A stretch of DNA of 48,494 nucleotides from an uncultured Bacteroidota bacterium (GCA_903926855.1 CAIYKV010000059.1:1-48494), one strand, 5' to 3'. Positions 35,022 through 43,211 are shown, numbered from the stretch's first letter. Numbers and translations: made by a program. Notes: generated by a model from the sequence alone, not told the origin.

Positions 35022-35405
35022 CTATAAAACTGCGATACATTCAACAGAAACCTTGATCCCAGCGGGAAAGGGCATAACCTGTGGTGTACTTCGTGCCGGG
35101 GCGTTCTCTGGAAAGAACTCTGCATACACTTTATTAAGGATACTAAAGTCATTGCCGCTTACCATGAAAACAGTTGTCTTTACAACTTTCCTCATATCAC
35201 TGCCCGCCTCTGTCAGAATAATTTTGATATTCTGAAAAGATTGGCGAAGCTGCTCTTCAAAATCATCGCTGATGACTAGTCCGGTTGACAGGTCTAGTCC
35301 TGGCGTACCGGAAAGAAATATAAAAGGATCTGCAATCATGGCCTGTGGAAATACGCTACTCATTTTCGGTGCCTTTGGGGTGTAGAAGTTCTTTACAGTG
35401 CTCAT
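35022..35405 (-). CDS. RidA family (YjgF/YER057c/UK114) protein
   Basis: The 127-aa protein has the RidA fold: FYTPKAPKMSSVFPQAMIADPFIFLSGTPG at the start, FQNIKIILTEAGSDMRKVVKTTVFM in the middle, and ENAPARSTPQVMPFPAGIKVSVECIAV at the end. The Arg in PARSTPQV is the conserved substrate-binding Arg of RidA, which deaminates reactive enamine/imine intermediates. A Leu- and Ile-rich trimer surface is expected. It is upstream of the P-type ATPase by 267 nt, an interval with no recognised feature, and downstream of the YciI gene. Confidence 0.9.
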   Translation of the reverse strand: MSTVKNFYTPKAPKMSSVFPQAMIADPFIFLSGTPGLDLSTGLVISDDFEEQLRQSFQNIKIILTEAGSDMRKVVKTTVFMVSGNDFSILNKVYAEFFPENAPARSTPQVMPFPAGIKVSVECIAVL

Positions 35406-35488
35406 AATATGGTATTGATAAAATTTATAATGAAGTGCTAATAGCAGCCACTAAATTGGTTCGCTATATTTTACAAAATCTAATCAGT

Positions 35489-35797
35489 CTATTTAGTAAC
35501 AGCCCTCATCGGATATACTTCATAATTGTTTAATCCATTTGCCGGATCTTTGGAAATAATAGCTGTCAATTCTTCTTCATTATCTACCGCAACCACGGCA
35601 ATCCCGAATCCGCCTTTTGGATCCATTACCGGTCCCAACACAATTACGGTTCCATTCTCAACAAAAGGTTTCCAAAAAGCAATATGGTTAAACATGATTT
35701 GACGTTCTTCTTCATTCATATCTACCATGAAGGAAGCTCTTGGGGGATTGAGTTTCAGGAAGAAATGCTTTTTTTCTGTACCCATAAAATGATTCAA
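35489..35797 (-). CDS. YciI family protein
   Basis: The 102-aa protein matches the YciI ferredoxin-like fold: FFLKLNPPRASFMVDMNEEERQIMFNHIAFWKPFVENGTVIVLGPV, with the conserved His (in FNHIAFW) and a downstream Asp proposed as the catalytic pair. KGGFGIAVVAVDNEEELTAIISKDP follows. The family includes putative hydrolases or isomerases of small aromatic compounds; the substrate is not known. The start could be 35797 or the ATG four codons on (35785). It is 27 nt downstream of the lipoprotein gene and 83 nt upstream of the RidA gene, all on one strand. Confidence 0.85.
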   Translation of the reverse strand: MNHFMGTEKKHFFLKLNPPRASFMVDMNEEERQIMFNHIAFWKPFVENGTVIVLGPVMDPKGGFGIAVVAVDNEEELTAIISKDPANGLNNYEVYPMRAVTK

Positions 35798-35824
35798 TAA
35801 GAAATATAGTAAAAGAATAATTCA

Positions 35825-36418
35825 TTACAAACTATTGGTTGCATCATTCTCTATTTTATCAAGCATCCATTTCCCATTTAGCTGACTTAAAAAATACGTG
35901 GTTTTATAATTGTCCCCGAAAACCATTTTAATAATGGCTTTACCATTGGAAATACTCTTTTCAACAATGAAGGCTTTTGTAAGATTATCCCATACTTCCT
36001 GATAATCCTGCGCTTTCATAACCAGATCTGCCTCAAAACCCCATGGAGGACCATCATTCTGAGGGTGCTGCAAAAAATACCGATCACTTGAACTAAAATA
36101 ATTTTTCATCTCTGTGAGATAAGCTTCTGAAAAAAAACCGCTTTTCCTTAACTCGGTCAGGTATTGTTCTGCGCCCCCGAAATCAATAGCATAAAAATTG
36201 GTTGTATTGGCACCGCCACCTTTTACAAGGTGTATTCTATTTAACCTGGTATTGTTCTGCTGATACCATTTCAAAAACCGGATAATAAAACTATCCGGCG
36301 CATTGGTGATTGCTGTTGAATCTGCAATAGCCGTGTTTTGTTTCTCTTGTTTCTCAGAACAGGAAATAATACTGCTAATGACCAGAATGGATAAGACTAA
36401 AAGGCCTTTATTTTTCAT
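35825..36418 (-). CDS. Putative lipoprotein (DUF3828-like)
   Basis: The 197-aa protein has a lipoprotein signal peptide with lipobox ISSIISC (lipid-modified Cys20). The mature part starts with a polar spacer. A domain then contains FIIRFLKWYQQNNTRLN, YLTELRKSGFFSEAYLTEMKNYF and, near the end, YKTTYFLSQLNGKWMLDKI. This pattern resembles DUF3828/nuclear-transport-factor-2-like lipoproteins, but the match is only by eye. No function is proposed. It heads the lipoprotein-YciI-RidA run on the minus strand. Confidence 0.65.
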   Translation of the reverse strand: MKNKGLLVLSILVISSIISCSEKQEKQNTAIADSTAITNAPDSFIIRFLKWYQQNNTRLNRIHLVKGGGANTTNFYAIDFGGAEQYLTELRKSGFFSEAYLTEMKNYFSSSDRYFLQHPQNDGPPWGFEADLVMKAQDYQEVWDNLTKAFIVEKSISNGKAIIKMVFGDNYKTTYFLSQLNGKWMLDKIENDATNSL

Positions 36419-36526
36419 ATTCCTTCAATTTTGAACGAGGAACAGGCATCCAAAATCCTGATAGTAATAAGTTAGTCATTGTACTGACACACTTACGCTT
36501 GCTATGTGCAAATGATAGAAATTTTT

Positions 36527-36988
36527 TTATTGATTTCCTTCATAAGCTTTTTCCAGTCCTGCAATAGAAATCTTATCCATCGCCATCATGGCTTTCATTA
36601 CCCTGGCTGATTTGGCAGGGTCTTTATCGTTCATTAGTTTACCTAGTGCAGAAGGGATAATTTGCCAGGAGAGACCATATTTATCTTTTAACCACCCACA
36701 CCTGCTTTTTTCACCCCCTTCTGACAACTTTTCCCATAGCTCGTCTACTTCTTCCTGTGATTCACAATTTACAAATAAGGAGATGGCAGGAGTAAAACTG
36801 AACATAGAGCCGCCATTAAGTGCAAAAAATTCATATCCTTCCAAAGAAAAGGTTACAGACATTACAGGGCCGTTTTCACCCATACGGGAAATTTTCCCAA
36901 TCTTTCCATTCTTAAAAATTGAAAGATAGAAATACATGGCTTCTTCGGCTTTATCATGATACCATAAAAAAGGAGTGATTTTTTGCAT
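36527..36988 (-). CDS. VOC-family (PhnB-like) protein
   Basis: From the ATG at 36988 the protein has 153 aa and belongs to the PhnB/3-demethylubiquinone-methyltransferase-like branch of the VOC superfamily. Signatures are KITPFLWYHDKAEEAMYFYLSIF at the N-terminus, VTFSLEGYEFFALNGG, SLFVNCESQEEVDELWEKLSEGG and CGWLKDKYGLSWQIIP. Despite the database name this branch is not a methyltransferase; its activity is unknown. The in-frame ATG at 37039 is upstream of a perfect -7 element, so 36988 is chosen. It is a single gene. Confidence 0.88.
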   Translation of the reverse strand: MQKITPFLWYHDKAEEAMYFYLSIFKNGKIGKISRMGENGPVMSVTFSLEGYEFFALNGGSMFSFTPAISLFVNCESQEEVDELWEKLSEGGEKSRCGWLKDKYGLSWQIIPSALGKLMNDKDPAKSARVMKAMMAMDKISIAGLEKAYEGNQ

Positions 36989-37004
36989 ATAAAAGATTGT
37001 CGTA

Positions 37005-37035
37005 CAAACATAGCTTTCATTATTCATCCATGCAA
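37005..37035 (-). promoter_or_regulatory. Probable promoter of the VOC-family gene
   Basis: On the minus strand TTG at 37035-37033, a 20-nt spacer and TATGTTTG (37012-37005) match -33 and -7 elements. The ATG at 36988 follows after 16 nt. Confidence 0.6.
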
Positions 37036-37098
37036 GCAATATGCTTATTAGCTAGTATTTGCTGTAACTATCTTGTATTGCTGCTCTAAAAATATGTG

Positions 37099-37305
37099 CT
37101 ACTGAACCGGGGTATTTTTGATAACCTTTTTTGATTTCTTGCCAGGAGGTATTTTTTTAAAAAGTCCGCCATTATGAGAAAATCCGGGTCTTCCTGATAA
37201 ATAGCCACCGTGACTGCTGGCATGATGCCTGTTTGGACCTTGTGCTTTCGCAGACAGAAGCAACTGGCATGCTAAAAAAGGGATCAGGATGTATTTTTTG
37301 GGCAT
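37099..37305 (-). CDS. Small secreted basic protein
   Basis: The 68-aa product has a signal peptide (about 1-22, ending SAKAQ). The mature peptide of about 46 residues is rich in His, Gly, Ser and Lys (HHASSHGGYLSGRPGF, then KKIPPGKKSKKV). It has no cysteine and no recognised domain. The His cluster could bind metal, but this is a guess. It is not overlapped by a better frame and lies in a gap between the VOC gene and the 80-aa + strand gene. Confidence 0.5.
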   Translation of the reverse strand: MPKKYILIPFLACQLLLSAKAQGPNRHHASSHGGYLSGRPGFSHNGGLFKKIPPGKKSKKVIKNTPVQ

Positions 37306-37427
37306 TATTGGGATTTACCGTGTTTGCTCTATAAAATTAGTAAATAGACTGAAAAAAGCAAGACAAAACTAAAATAGCAGGAATTGATCAGTAATAGGTT
37401 TCTACCAGGCAGCTCTGACAACCTGTT

Positions 37428-37458
37428 TTTGAATCCTTCCCTTAAAATTGTAATATTG
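37428..37458 (+). promoter_or_regulatory. Probable promoter of the 80-aa gene
   Basis: TTTG at 37428-37431, a 19-nt spacer and TAATATTG at 37451-37458 (one mismatch to TAnnTTTG) lie right before the ATG at 37464. Confidence 0.55.
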
Positions 37459-37463
37459 ACAAG

Positions 37464-37706
37464 ATGGAAGACCCTTTTGACCTGCCTGTTTCTTACAATA
37501 ATCAAACACTTATTTTTAAAGCATGGCTGATAACCACAGGCTATACCCATAAATTCAAGGTGTTGGTAAATGAGCAGGAGCTTTTATTTGAACCAGATGA
37601 GGAAAGAAACTATCGGGTGCTGGTAGAGGCAGATGCTGTTAAAACCCCGCCTCCCAATGATCTGTTGGCGGCAATTGTGAAAACAATAGAAGACCTGGTC
37701 AGGTAG
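37464..37706 (+). CDS. Hypothetical 80-aa protein
   Basis: I do not recognise a family. The protein is acidic and soluble, with a beta-rich look (TLIFKAWLITTGYTHKFKVLVNEQELLFEPDEE) and a C-terminal helix (DLLAAIVKTIEDLVR). It has its own near-consensus promoter 5 nt before the start and a strong terminator after it. This supports a real gene over the overlapping minus-strand frame at 37329-37550. Confidence 0.65.
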   Translation: MEDPFDLPVSYNNQTLIFKAWLITTGYTHKFKVLVNEQELLFEPDEERNYRVLVEADAVKTPPPNDLLAAIVKTIEDLVR

Positions 37707-37741
37707 CCAATAATTGGAAATAGATGAATAATCTTTATCTT

Positions 37742-37784
37742 AAAAAGGAAGCGCTATTCTCATTGAAAAAAGCGCTTCCTTTTT
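37742..37784. terminator. Bidirectional intrinsic terminator
   Basis: AAAAAGGAAGCGCT (37742-37755) pairs perfectly with AGCGCTTCCTTTTT (37771-37784), a 14-bp stem with a 15-nt loop. A and T tracts flank it on either side. It serves the 80-aa gene (+) and the PepSY-like lipoprotein gene (-). Confidence 0.9.
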
Positions 37785-37812
37785 ATTACTAAACAATTTT
37801 TTGAGTGATCGT

Positions 37813-38763
37813 TTAATGAATGGTTTTCACTTTTAGGAAATTACCCGAAGCATCAAAACCTACCGCATAACGGGTACTATTCGCATCGATAATTACTGTA
37901 TAACCAATAATGGCTCCATTACTACTGAACGAAAATGCTTTATCAAATACATAAGCGGGGTATGTAGTTGTCAGGTAACTAAGTATTGCGGATGGTAATG
38001 CACTCTGGTCTACCACTACTCCTTTGCCGGGTCTTGCAGGTAACAAAGTACGGCTGGTATATGTACCCGTATAAGTAAATTGCGTTGCATAGAGCCCGGC
38101 ATCTTTACTAATCACTACATAATTACTGTCTTTTGTTATATAAGCGGCAACCAACGTATCCGTGGCATAATTAGAGGCAAAATAGGAAATGATAGTGGCT
38201 GGTAAACTGCTTAAAGAAAGCGTATCCCGAAGAATACCATCTCTGTTTTGAAAACAACCTCCTTCATGATACCCTTTTCCAGTAAGATCTCGTCCTTCTC
38301 TTTGTTCTAGCACACTCACAAAATTACCGGAAGCATCAAATTTCAGACCTACAGGACTTCCATTGAATTGAATGATAACAATATAACCCTGAACGGTACC
38401 ACTACTGTCTTTCACACTAAAGGCTTTTTGGAAAGTATATCCTGAATAATTCGTAGTTAAATATGTGGTAATGGCTGATAGTAAAGAAGATTGACTGATG
38501 GAATCACGATGTTGTCTGGGTGTACAGGTGTTAACAACATATACTGAATCTGTACTGGTGCCTGATGAAGCCGTTGTTCCTGTAGCATTGGTAGACACAG
38601 AAACGGCAATCGCCTGTGTTGCTGCAACCGCTGAAGAGGTAGCCAATGTGTTGGAACTGTTATTTGCTGTACTCGAAAGTTCTGCTGATTTATTACAGGA
38701 ACCCAGGGCTGCACAAATGGCCAGTCCCATGTTAACGATAAATGGTTTGAATGATGGTTTCAT
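37813..38763 (-). CDS. PepSY-like triple-repeat lipoprotein
   Basis: The 316-aa protein has a lipobox (ALGSC, Cys23). A low-complexity Ser/Thr/Ala stretch follows (about 25-75) and then three related modules at about 88-158, 181-245 and 250-316. Each contains a hydrophobic helix of the kind LLSAITTYLTTNYSGYTF or LPSAILSYLTTTYPAYVF followed by strands ending in a pattern like VGLKFDASGNFVSV or YAVGFDASGNFLKV. This is the pattern of PepSY-like/DUF2874 repeats common in Bacteroidota surface or periplasmic proteins. No catalytic residues are evident. The middle module is the most diverged and lacks the FDASGNF ending. Confidence 0.72.
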   Translation of the reverse strand: MKPSFKPFIVNMGLAICAALGSCNKSAELSSTANNSSNTLATSSAVAATQAIAVSVSTNATGTTASSGTSTDSVYVVNTCTPRQHRDSISQSSLLSAITTYLTTNYSGYTFQKAFSVKDSSGTVQGYIVIIQFNGSPVGLKFDASGNFVSVLEQREGRDLTGKGYHEGGCFQNRDGILRDTLSLSSLPATIISYFASNYATDTLVAAYITKDSNYVVISKDAGLYATQFTYTGTYTSRTLLPARPGKGVVVDQSALPSAILSYLTTTYPAYVFDKAFSFSSNGAIIGYTVIIDANSTRYAVGFDASGNFLKVKTIH

Positions 38764-39208
38764 ATTTTTTTAAAATTTGTTGTTGTAGTAATTGATACCT
38801 GCGTTATTGAATCTGTGATACTTATTTTGTTAAAATTTTATAAAATGAATTCAGATTATTTTTTGGATGCAGCGTTTGCATCCACTTGAGAGATTCCTAG
38901 TCAATTGCAAGTGTTGCCAGAAAATAACTAAACATCGATTAACCGGCAAAATGTGTCGGTAGTTACTAAGGTTTTATAGAAAACAAATTATTCAGGAGTA
39001 ATGAATACTGGAAAATTCAAATTGTGATGGATTTGTTAAACGTATGTATAGAGGCTGCATTCTGCTTTTTCAGCAATTTAGAACCCGGCAGAGAGTTTCT
39101 TAATAAAACAAATTACTATAACTAAGGAAGGAGTAATAAAATCAGAGGAGCATGCTATGTGCTATCCTTGAATAAAAAGGGTTTTAATACATGGAATATT
39201 TCCGACTC
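38764..39208. other. 445-nt gene-free interval
   Basis: No ORF with family resemblance, promoter consensus or RNA gene is recognised here. The only structure I can point to is a perfect hairpin, TGGATGCA (38864-38871) with TGCATCCA (38877-38884), with a 5-nt loop. It lies about 100 nt upstream of the PepSY-like lipoprotein start. A 20-nt A+T-rich tract precedes it. Confidence 0.5.
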
Positions 39209-40099
39209 TCACTCCCAGCTAAAGGGATCCCCTGAGGGGATATGTGTTAGGGTAATTGGCGGCAATTGAGGTTTCAGCCAGCTAATTAGCCATTCCATTC
39301 CGGGTTCCTCACTTACAGAATGCCCTAGCACGATTAATGATGTTTTGGCTCCGGAAGCTTGGAGGTCTCTGATATATTCGCCGGTTTCCCATTCACTGAT
39401 TTCACCACAAATAATCAGATCCGGTTTTTGCTGGCCAACTGAATAAATATGTGTTCTTACACCCACTGCTCCCGGCATGATAACTATACGGCTGCAAACC
39501 TGGTTTTTATCTCCTATATATCTAAGATGTTTAATTTCCAGTTTCTTTTTAACCAATTCAATAATACGATGCAATGGAGAAGCTGGTAGTGCAATCAGAT
39601 TGGGTATTTTTGCATCAGCCATTTTCTCCCATCCCAAAGCAGATAAAACACCCGTTAAAACTCCATCAGGCCGATGGGCATGTATATGATCATGAAATCG
39701 CCATACAGTAATATTGAGTTTATTTAATAAGGCAATTTTGTATTGATATATTTCATCCTTTTCCAGCCACTTGGTTTCGTCTGGGTGCGTATAAAATGTT
39801 GGCTCGTGTGCAATGATGAAATTGGCACCCAGTGCTGCAGTTTTTCTGATTACATCAACCGTGGCAAACATAGTAGTAACAATCCCGGTAACTTTTTGCG
39901 TTGCATCACCTGCTTTAATCGTGTCTACTGAATTGGGAAAAGGGGCACCCGGAACAGATTTCAAGATCAGGTCAATTACCTGTTGAATGGTCATGTTTTG
40001 TTCAGGGTTTGCCTCACCCAAACTGAAGCCTACGGCTGGCATAAACAATAGTGGTGAAGAACCAAGTATCTGTACGAATTTTCTTCTGGAAGCTTCCAT
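39209..40099 (-). CDS. Tat-exported Nif3-like metal-dependent protein
   Basis: The 296-aa protein is a member of the Nif3/DUF34 family of dinuclear-metal proteins. Likely metal-binding motifs are IIAHEPTFYTHPD (about 94-106) and FHDHIHAHRPDG (about 134-145). It carries a twin-arginine signal (SRRKFVQILGSSPLLFMPAVGF, residues 4-25) followed by a possible cleavage region, so it should be exported folded. Nif3 proteins are normally cytoplasmic. The domain IICGEISEWETGEYIRDLQ with a further His in VLGHSVSEE resembles the C-terminal metal site. The substrate is unknown. It is a single gene. Confidence 0.82.
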   Translation of the reverse strand: MEASRRKFVQILGSSPLLFMPAVGFSLGEANPEQNMTIQQVIDLILKSVPGAPFPNSVDTIKAGDATQKVTGIVTTMFATVDVIRKTAALGANFIIAHEPTFYTHPDETKWLEKDEIYQYKIALLNKLNITVWRFHDHIHAHRPDGVLTGVLSALGWEKMADAKIPNLIALPASPLHRIIELVKKKLEIKHLRYIGDKNQVCSRIVIMPGAVGVRTHIYSVGQQKPDLIICGEISEWETGEYIRDLQASGAKTSLIVLGHSVSEEPGMEWLISWLKPQLPPITLTHIPSGDPFSWE

Positions 40100-40198
40100 A
40101 AAAAATAATTTATAGTACCTAATATAAACAATTATTTACCACAGATATCCAGATTATTTTAGTAAATCTAATAGTACCTTTCAGTAAAACCATTTGTT

Positions 40199-40402
40199 AT
40201 GAACTTCCTAAAAATGAAGACCAGCTGGTCCAATGCTGAGTTTATCGTTTTGAAACTCTGCGTAGCGTCTGCTTATGTTCTGGTAGGAGCATATTTTCGT
40301 AATTTTTTTAGGCAGAATTATTTACCTGTCCTGGTAATTTTTGGGATTACCAGCACCTGGGCAGTATATTTATGGCTGCGTAAGATGAGGTCGGATAACT
40401 AG
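40199..40402 (+). CDS. Small membrane protein
   Basis: The 67-aa product (62 aa if the ATG at 40214 is used) has two hydrophobic segments, about residues 16-34 (IVLKLCVASAYVLVGAYFR) and 43-60 (LPVLVIFGITSTWAVYLWL), with basic ends. It is not a recognised family, although small two-span proteins of this shape are common. It diverges from the Nif3-like gene and is 54 nt before the hydrolase gene. A -7-like TACCTTTC lies at 40175-40182. Confidence 0.6.
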   Translation: MNFLKMKTSWSNAEFIVLKLCVASAYVLVGAYFRNFFRQNYLPVLVIFGITSTWAVYLWLRKMRSDN

Positions 40403-40456
40403 CAGAAACCTACTCAAGTTGTTTTCACATTTTGGTTGTATCTACCAATTAGCTTT

Positions 40457-41362
40457 ATGAGAACTCTATTTTTCAGTATTGCGGCACTCTTATATCATTT
40501 CAGTTCTATTGCCCAGGCAGCAAATGTAAACGCAACCCAGGTTGTTTTATTGGGAACCGGAACACCCAATCCTGAGCCCGATAGATCCGGGCCCTCAGTG
40601 GCTATTATCGTCAATAACCATTCTTATGTGGTGGATTGTGGTCCAGGGGTAGTAAGAAGAGCTGCTGCTGCCGCAGAAAAAAATATACCGGCCTTGCGCT
40701 CTGCAGGACTTACCCGTTTATTCATTACGCACCTTCATTCTGATCATACAGTTGGGTATCCGGATTTTTTGTTAAGTCCTGCTGTTACGGGCAGAGACCA
40801 GGCCTTGGAAGTGTTTGGCCCAAAAGGGTTACAAAATATGACCGATCATTTACTGCTTGCCTATAAGGAGGATATGGATATCCGGATATATGGACTTGAA
40901 AAAGGGCATGCGCAGGGGTATAAAGTAACTGTACATGAAATACAACCCGGGCTGGTGTATGCAGATTCCAATATTACAGTAAAAGCATTTCGGGTAAATC
41001 ATGGTTCCTGGCCCGAGGCATTTGGATATCGTTTTGAAACAAAGGATAAAGTGATTGTAGTATCGGGCGATTGCACTTATAGCGAAAACCTGATCAAAAA
41101 TGCAAAGGATTGCGATATATTAATTCATGAAGTATATTCTATGGAAGGGCTTGCCAGGCGGGAAAAGCAATGGCAGGATTACCATAGCAATTTTCATACC
41201 TCTACGGAACAACTTGCTAATATTGCCAATACGGTTCACCCTAAAATGCTAATCCTGATTCATCAACTTCAGTTTGGCACGAGTAAAGAAAGCCTGATGA
41301 AGGAGATTACAGATAGATATAAAGGTCTGGTGATTTATGGAAAGGATCTGGATATATTTTGA
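40457..41362 (+). CDS. Exported metallo-beta-lactamase-fold hydrolase
   Basis: From the ATG at 40457 the protein has 301 aa: a signal peptide (about 1-20, ending SSIAQA) and a metallo-beta-lactamase fold. Metal ligands are in FITHLHSDHTVGYPD (HxHxDH motif), further His in FRVNHGSWPEAFGYRF, the Asp in VVSGDCTYSENL and a His in MLILIHQLQFG. The order resembles RNase Z/arylsulfatase-like members rather than a beta-lactamase. Export excludes tRNA processing, so a small periplasmic substrate is likely. A TTG at 40436 would add seven residues before the signal peptide and is rejected. Confidence 0.85.
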   Translation: MRTLFFSIAALLYHFSSIAQAANVNATQVVLLGTGTPNPEPDRSGPSVAIIVNNHSYVVDCGPGVVRRAAAAAEKNIPALRSAGLTRLFITHLHSDHTVGYPDFLLSPAVTGRDQALEVFGPKGLQNMTDHLLLAYKEDMDIRIYGLEKGHAQGYKVTVHEIQPGLVYADSNITVKAFRVNHGSWPEAFGYRFETKDKVIVVSGDCTYSENLIKNAKDCDILIHEVYSMEGLARREKQWQDYHSNFHTSTEQLANIANTVHPKMLILIHQLQFGTSKESLMKEITDRYKGLVIYGKDLDIF

Positions 41363-41376
41363 AACAAAATCCTTTG

Positions 41377-42183
41377 TCACTTCTTAGGTGCATTCTCCAT
41401 TACCAACCCTTGTCCGGGTATCCATTTATCATACTCCATATAAAAGGCGATTGCTTTAGCAGATTCTGCACCTCTTATTTTTTCTACCAGGTGCAAAGCA
41501 CCGTCAATTCCGGCTGAAATTCCGGCCGTGGTAATGATATGACCGTTATCAACAAAACGGGTATTTGCCAGAACATTCGCTTTTGGACACTCCTGCCTAA
41601 GGCTTTCGATACTTTCATGAAAAGTAGTTACGGTAAGATGATCCAACAAACCTGATTTGCCAAGGATAAATGCACCTGTACATACGGAAAAATAATACTC
41701 CGGAGGAGATTGTTTTTGGATCCAGTTGATCACCTCCGGATCATTTGCTGCAATACCAGCATTGCCTCCAAAAAATGCAAGTATATCAGCTGATGGGGCA
41801 TCTGCGATACTATAATCAGGTGTAATTTTTAATATACCCTGAGATAGAATGGTGTTTTTGTTTTTTGAAACGATAGCTATATCAAAGCCTGCATATGAAA
41901 ATACTTCTAATGGTCCGGCAAAATCCAACACTTCCACGCCATCCTGTAAATAAAATAATACTTTCATTCTCTTTGCCATAATTCCTTTGCGATGTTCTTC
42001 GATATCCATTTTCATTAATTTCATTCCACAATTCGGGCAATTACCCGGGTTGATAAAAGAGGTTGTGTCACAACTGCTGCCACAGGGTGTACAATAATAG
42101 GCCTGCTTTCCCTGTGCGATAGCTGTTTGGACAATAAAAAATAAGGAAAAGCTTACGATTAGCAGAATCCTGATTGACTTCAT
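41377..42183 (-). CDS. Exported DJ-1/PfpI protein with Cys-rich metal-binding-like N-terminus
   Basis: From the ATG at 42183 the protein has 268 aa. A signal peptide (1-24, ending AIAQ) is followed by YCTPCGSSCDTTSF and CPNCGM, giving Cys31, 34, 38, 49 and 52 in a CxxC-x3-C-x10-CxxC pattern. This resembles the heavy-metal-binding/YHS-like domains found beside metal-transport genes. Residues about 72-268 form a DJ-1/PfpI (class I glutamine amidotransferase-like) domain with the nucleophile-elbow Cys in YFSVCTGAFILGKSGLL. It follows a GlxA-type AraC regulator by 68 nt, and both carry related DJ-1 domains. The activity is not known. Confidence 0.85.
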   Translation of the reverse strand: MKSIRILLIVSFSLFFIVQTAIAQGKQAYYCTPCGSSCDTTSFINPGNCPNCGMKLMKMDIEEHRKGIMAKRMKVLFYLQDGVEVLDFAGPLEVFSYAGFDIAIVSKNKNTILSQGILKITPDYSIADAPSADILAFFGGNAGIAANDPEVINWIQKQSPPEYYFSVCTGAFILGKSGLLDHLTVTTFHESIESLRQECPKANVLANTRFVDNGHIITTAGISAGIDGALHLVEKIRGAESAKAIAFYMEYDKWIPGQGLVMENAPKK

Positions 42184-42251
42184 TCTTTTTTTTGTAAAGC
42201 TAATAGGACAGTGAATAAAGCGCAAGGACATTCATGCGCAGTATCGGGACA

Positions 42252-43211
42252 TTATCCGGCTTGCTCAACCCCATATTTCCTGATGATATGCCTAAGTTGA
42301 TTCGTGCTTTTTAAACCGCATTGGGTAGTGGCAAATTGGAGAGTTTGCCCTTCTTTCATCAATTGTTGGGCAAGCCCTGCCCTTAGCAGATCTATATAAT
42401 TGCCAATGGATAGCTGGGTAGTTTTCTTAAACAGGCGGGTTAAATTTCTCGGACTCATATTCACCCCGGCAGCCAGTTCCTCAATACTTATTTTGCAATA
42501 TAGTGTTTGGGAAAGCCTTTCCTGCACCTGGTGAATCCGGTGCTCCATATGATTTCGGTATTGGGTAAAAATGCTTAATTGCGGATCATCTATTGAGCGC
42601 CTGAAATACACGACCACTTCTTTCGCTATCTGGGCAGCAAAATGTCCGCCCCATATTTTCTCAATCATATGCAAAGCCAGGTCTATACCGGATGATACTC
42701 CCGCACTTGTATAAATGCCATCGTCTTCAACAAACAGGCGATTGGTAAGAAGTTTTGCTTTGGGATAACGATTGGCAAACCTTTCCATATATTTCCAGTG
42801 GGTGGTACAATTCCGGTTATCGAGTAATCCTGCTTCTGCCAGCAAAAAAGTTCCGGTACATACAGAACAAATGGTTACTTTTTTTTCAAATTGTGTTTGC
42901 AACCATTCCTGAAAGTAACTGCAAGAACGCATGAATTCATCGGTTAATAATAAACGCGCATCTAAACCGGGAATGAATACCAGGTCTCCTTCTGTCAGTG
43001 AGAGTTGATCAAATGGGGTAAGTTTTGCAAAAGATAAGTCACAACTACTTTTTGAGTCTCGTTCATTTGGATACAGGCTGCAAAAAAACAGATTTACTTT
43101 GGCCCCATAACATTCGGCCTCATAAAAAATATGCGCAGGTCCGGTTATATCAAGCAAATGCACCCCGGGCGGAAGTATGAAAACGGCCTTAATAGTATTG
43201 GGTTCGGACAT
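42252..43211 (-). CDS. GlxA-family AraC regulator with DJ-1-like sensor
   Basis: The 319-aa protein combines an N-terminal DJ-1/PfpI-like domain (about 8-195, with ICSVCTGTFLLAEAGLLDNRNC, elbow Cys in SVCTG) and a C-terminal AraC double helix-turn-helix (about 215-315, with ISIEELAAGVNMSPRNLTRLFKKTTQLSIGNYIDLLRAGLA). This is the GlxA/FtrA architecture. The neighbouring exported DJ-1 protein shares the same elbow and TTFHESIESL/TTHWKYMERF segment, so the two sensor domains arose from a common ancestor. The regulator probably controls that downstream gene; the inducer is unknown. Confidence 0.9.
   Translation of the reverse strand: MSEPNTIKAVFILPPGVHLLDITGPAHIFYEAECYGAKVNLFFCSLYPNERDSKSSCDLSFAKLTPFDQLSLTEGDLVFIPGLDARLLLTDEFMRSCSYFQEWLQTQFEKKVTICSVCTGTFLLAEAGLLDNRNCTTHWKYMERFANRYPKAKLLTNRLFVEDDGIYTSAGVSSGIDLALHMIEKIWGGHFAAQIAKEVVVYFRRSIDDPQLSIFTQYRNHMEHRIHQVQERLSQTLYCKISIEELAAGVNMSPRNLTRLFKKTTQLSIGNYIDLLRAGLAQQLMKEGQTLQFATTQCGLKSTNQLRHIIRKYGVEQAG

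Noticed and set aside
36527..36988. Annotation as 3-demethylubiquinone methyltransferase
   Set aside because: The sequence is a VOC-fold PhnB-like protein with no SAM-binding motif.
37329..37550. 73-codon - strand ORF
   Set aside because: It overlaps the 80-aa + strand gene, which has a promoter and terminator, and shows no domain.
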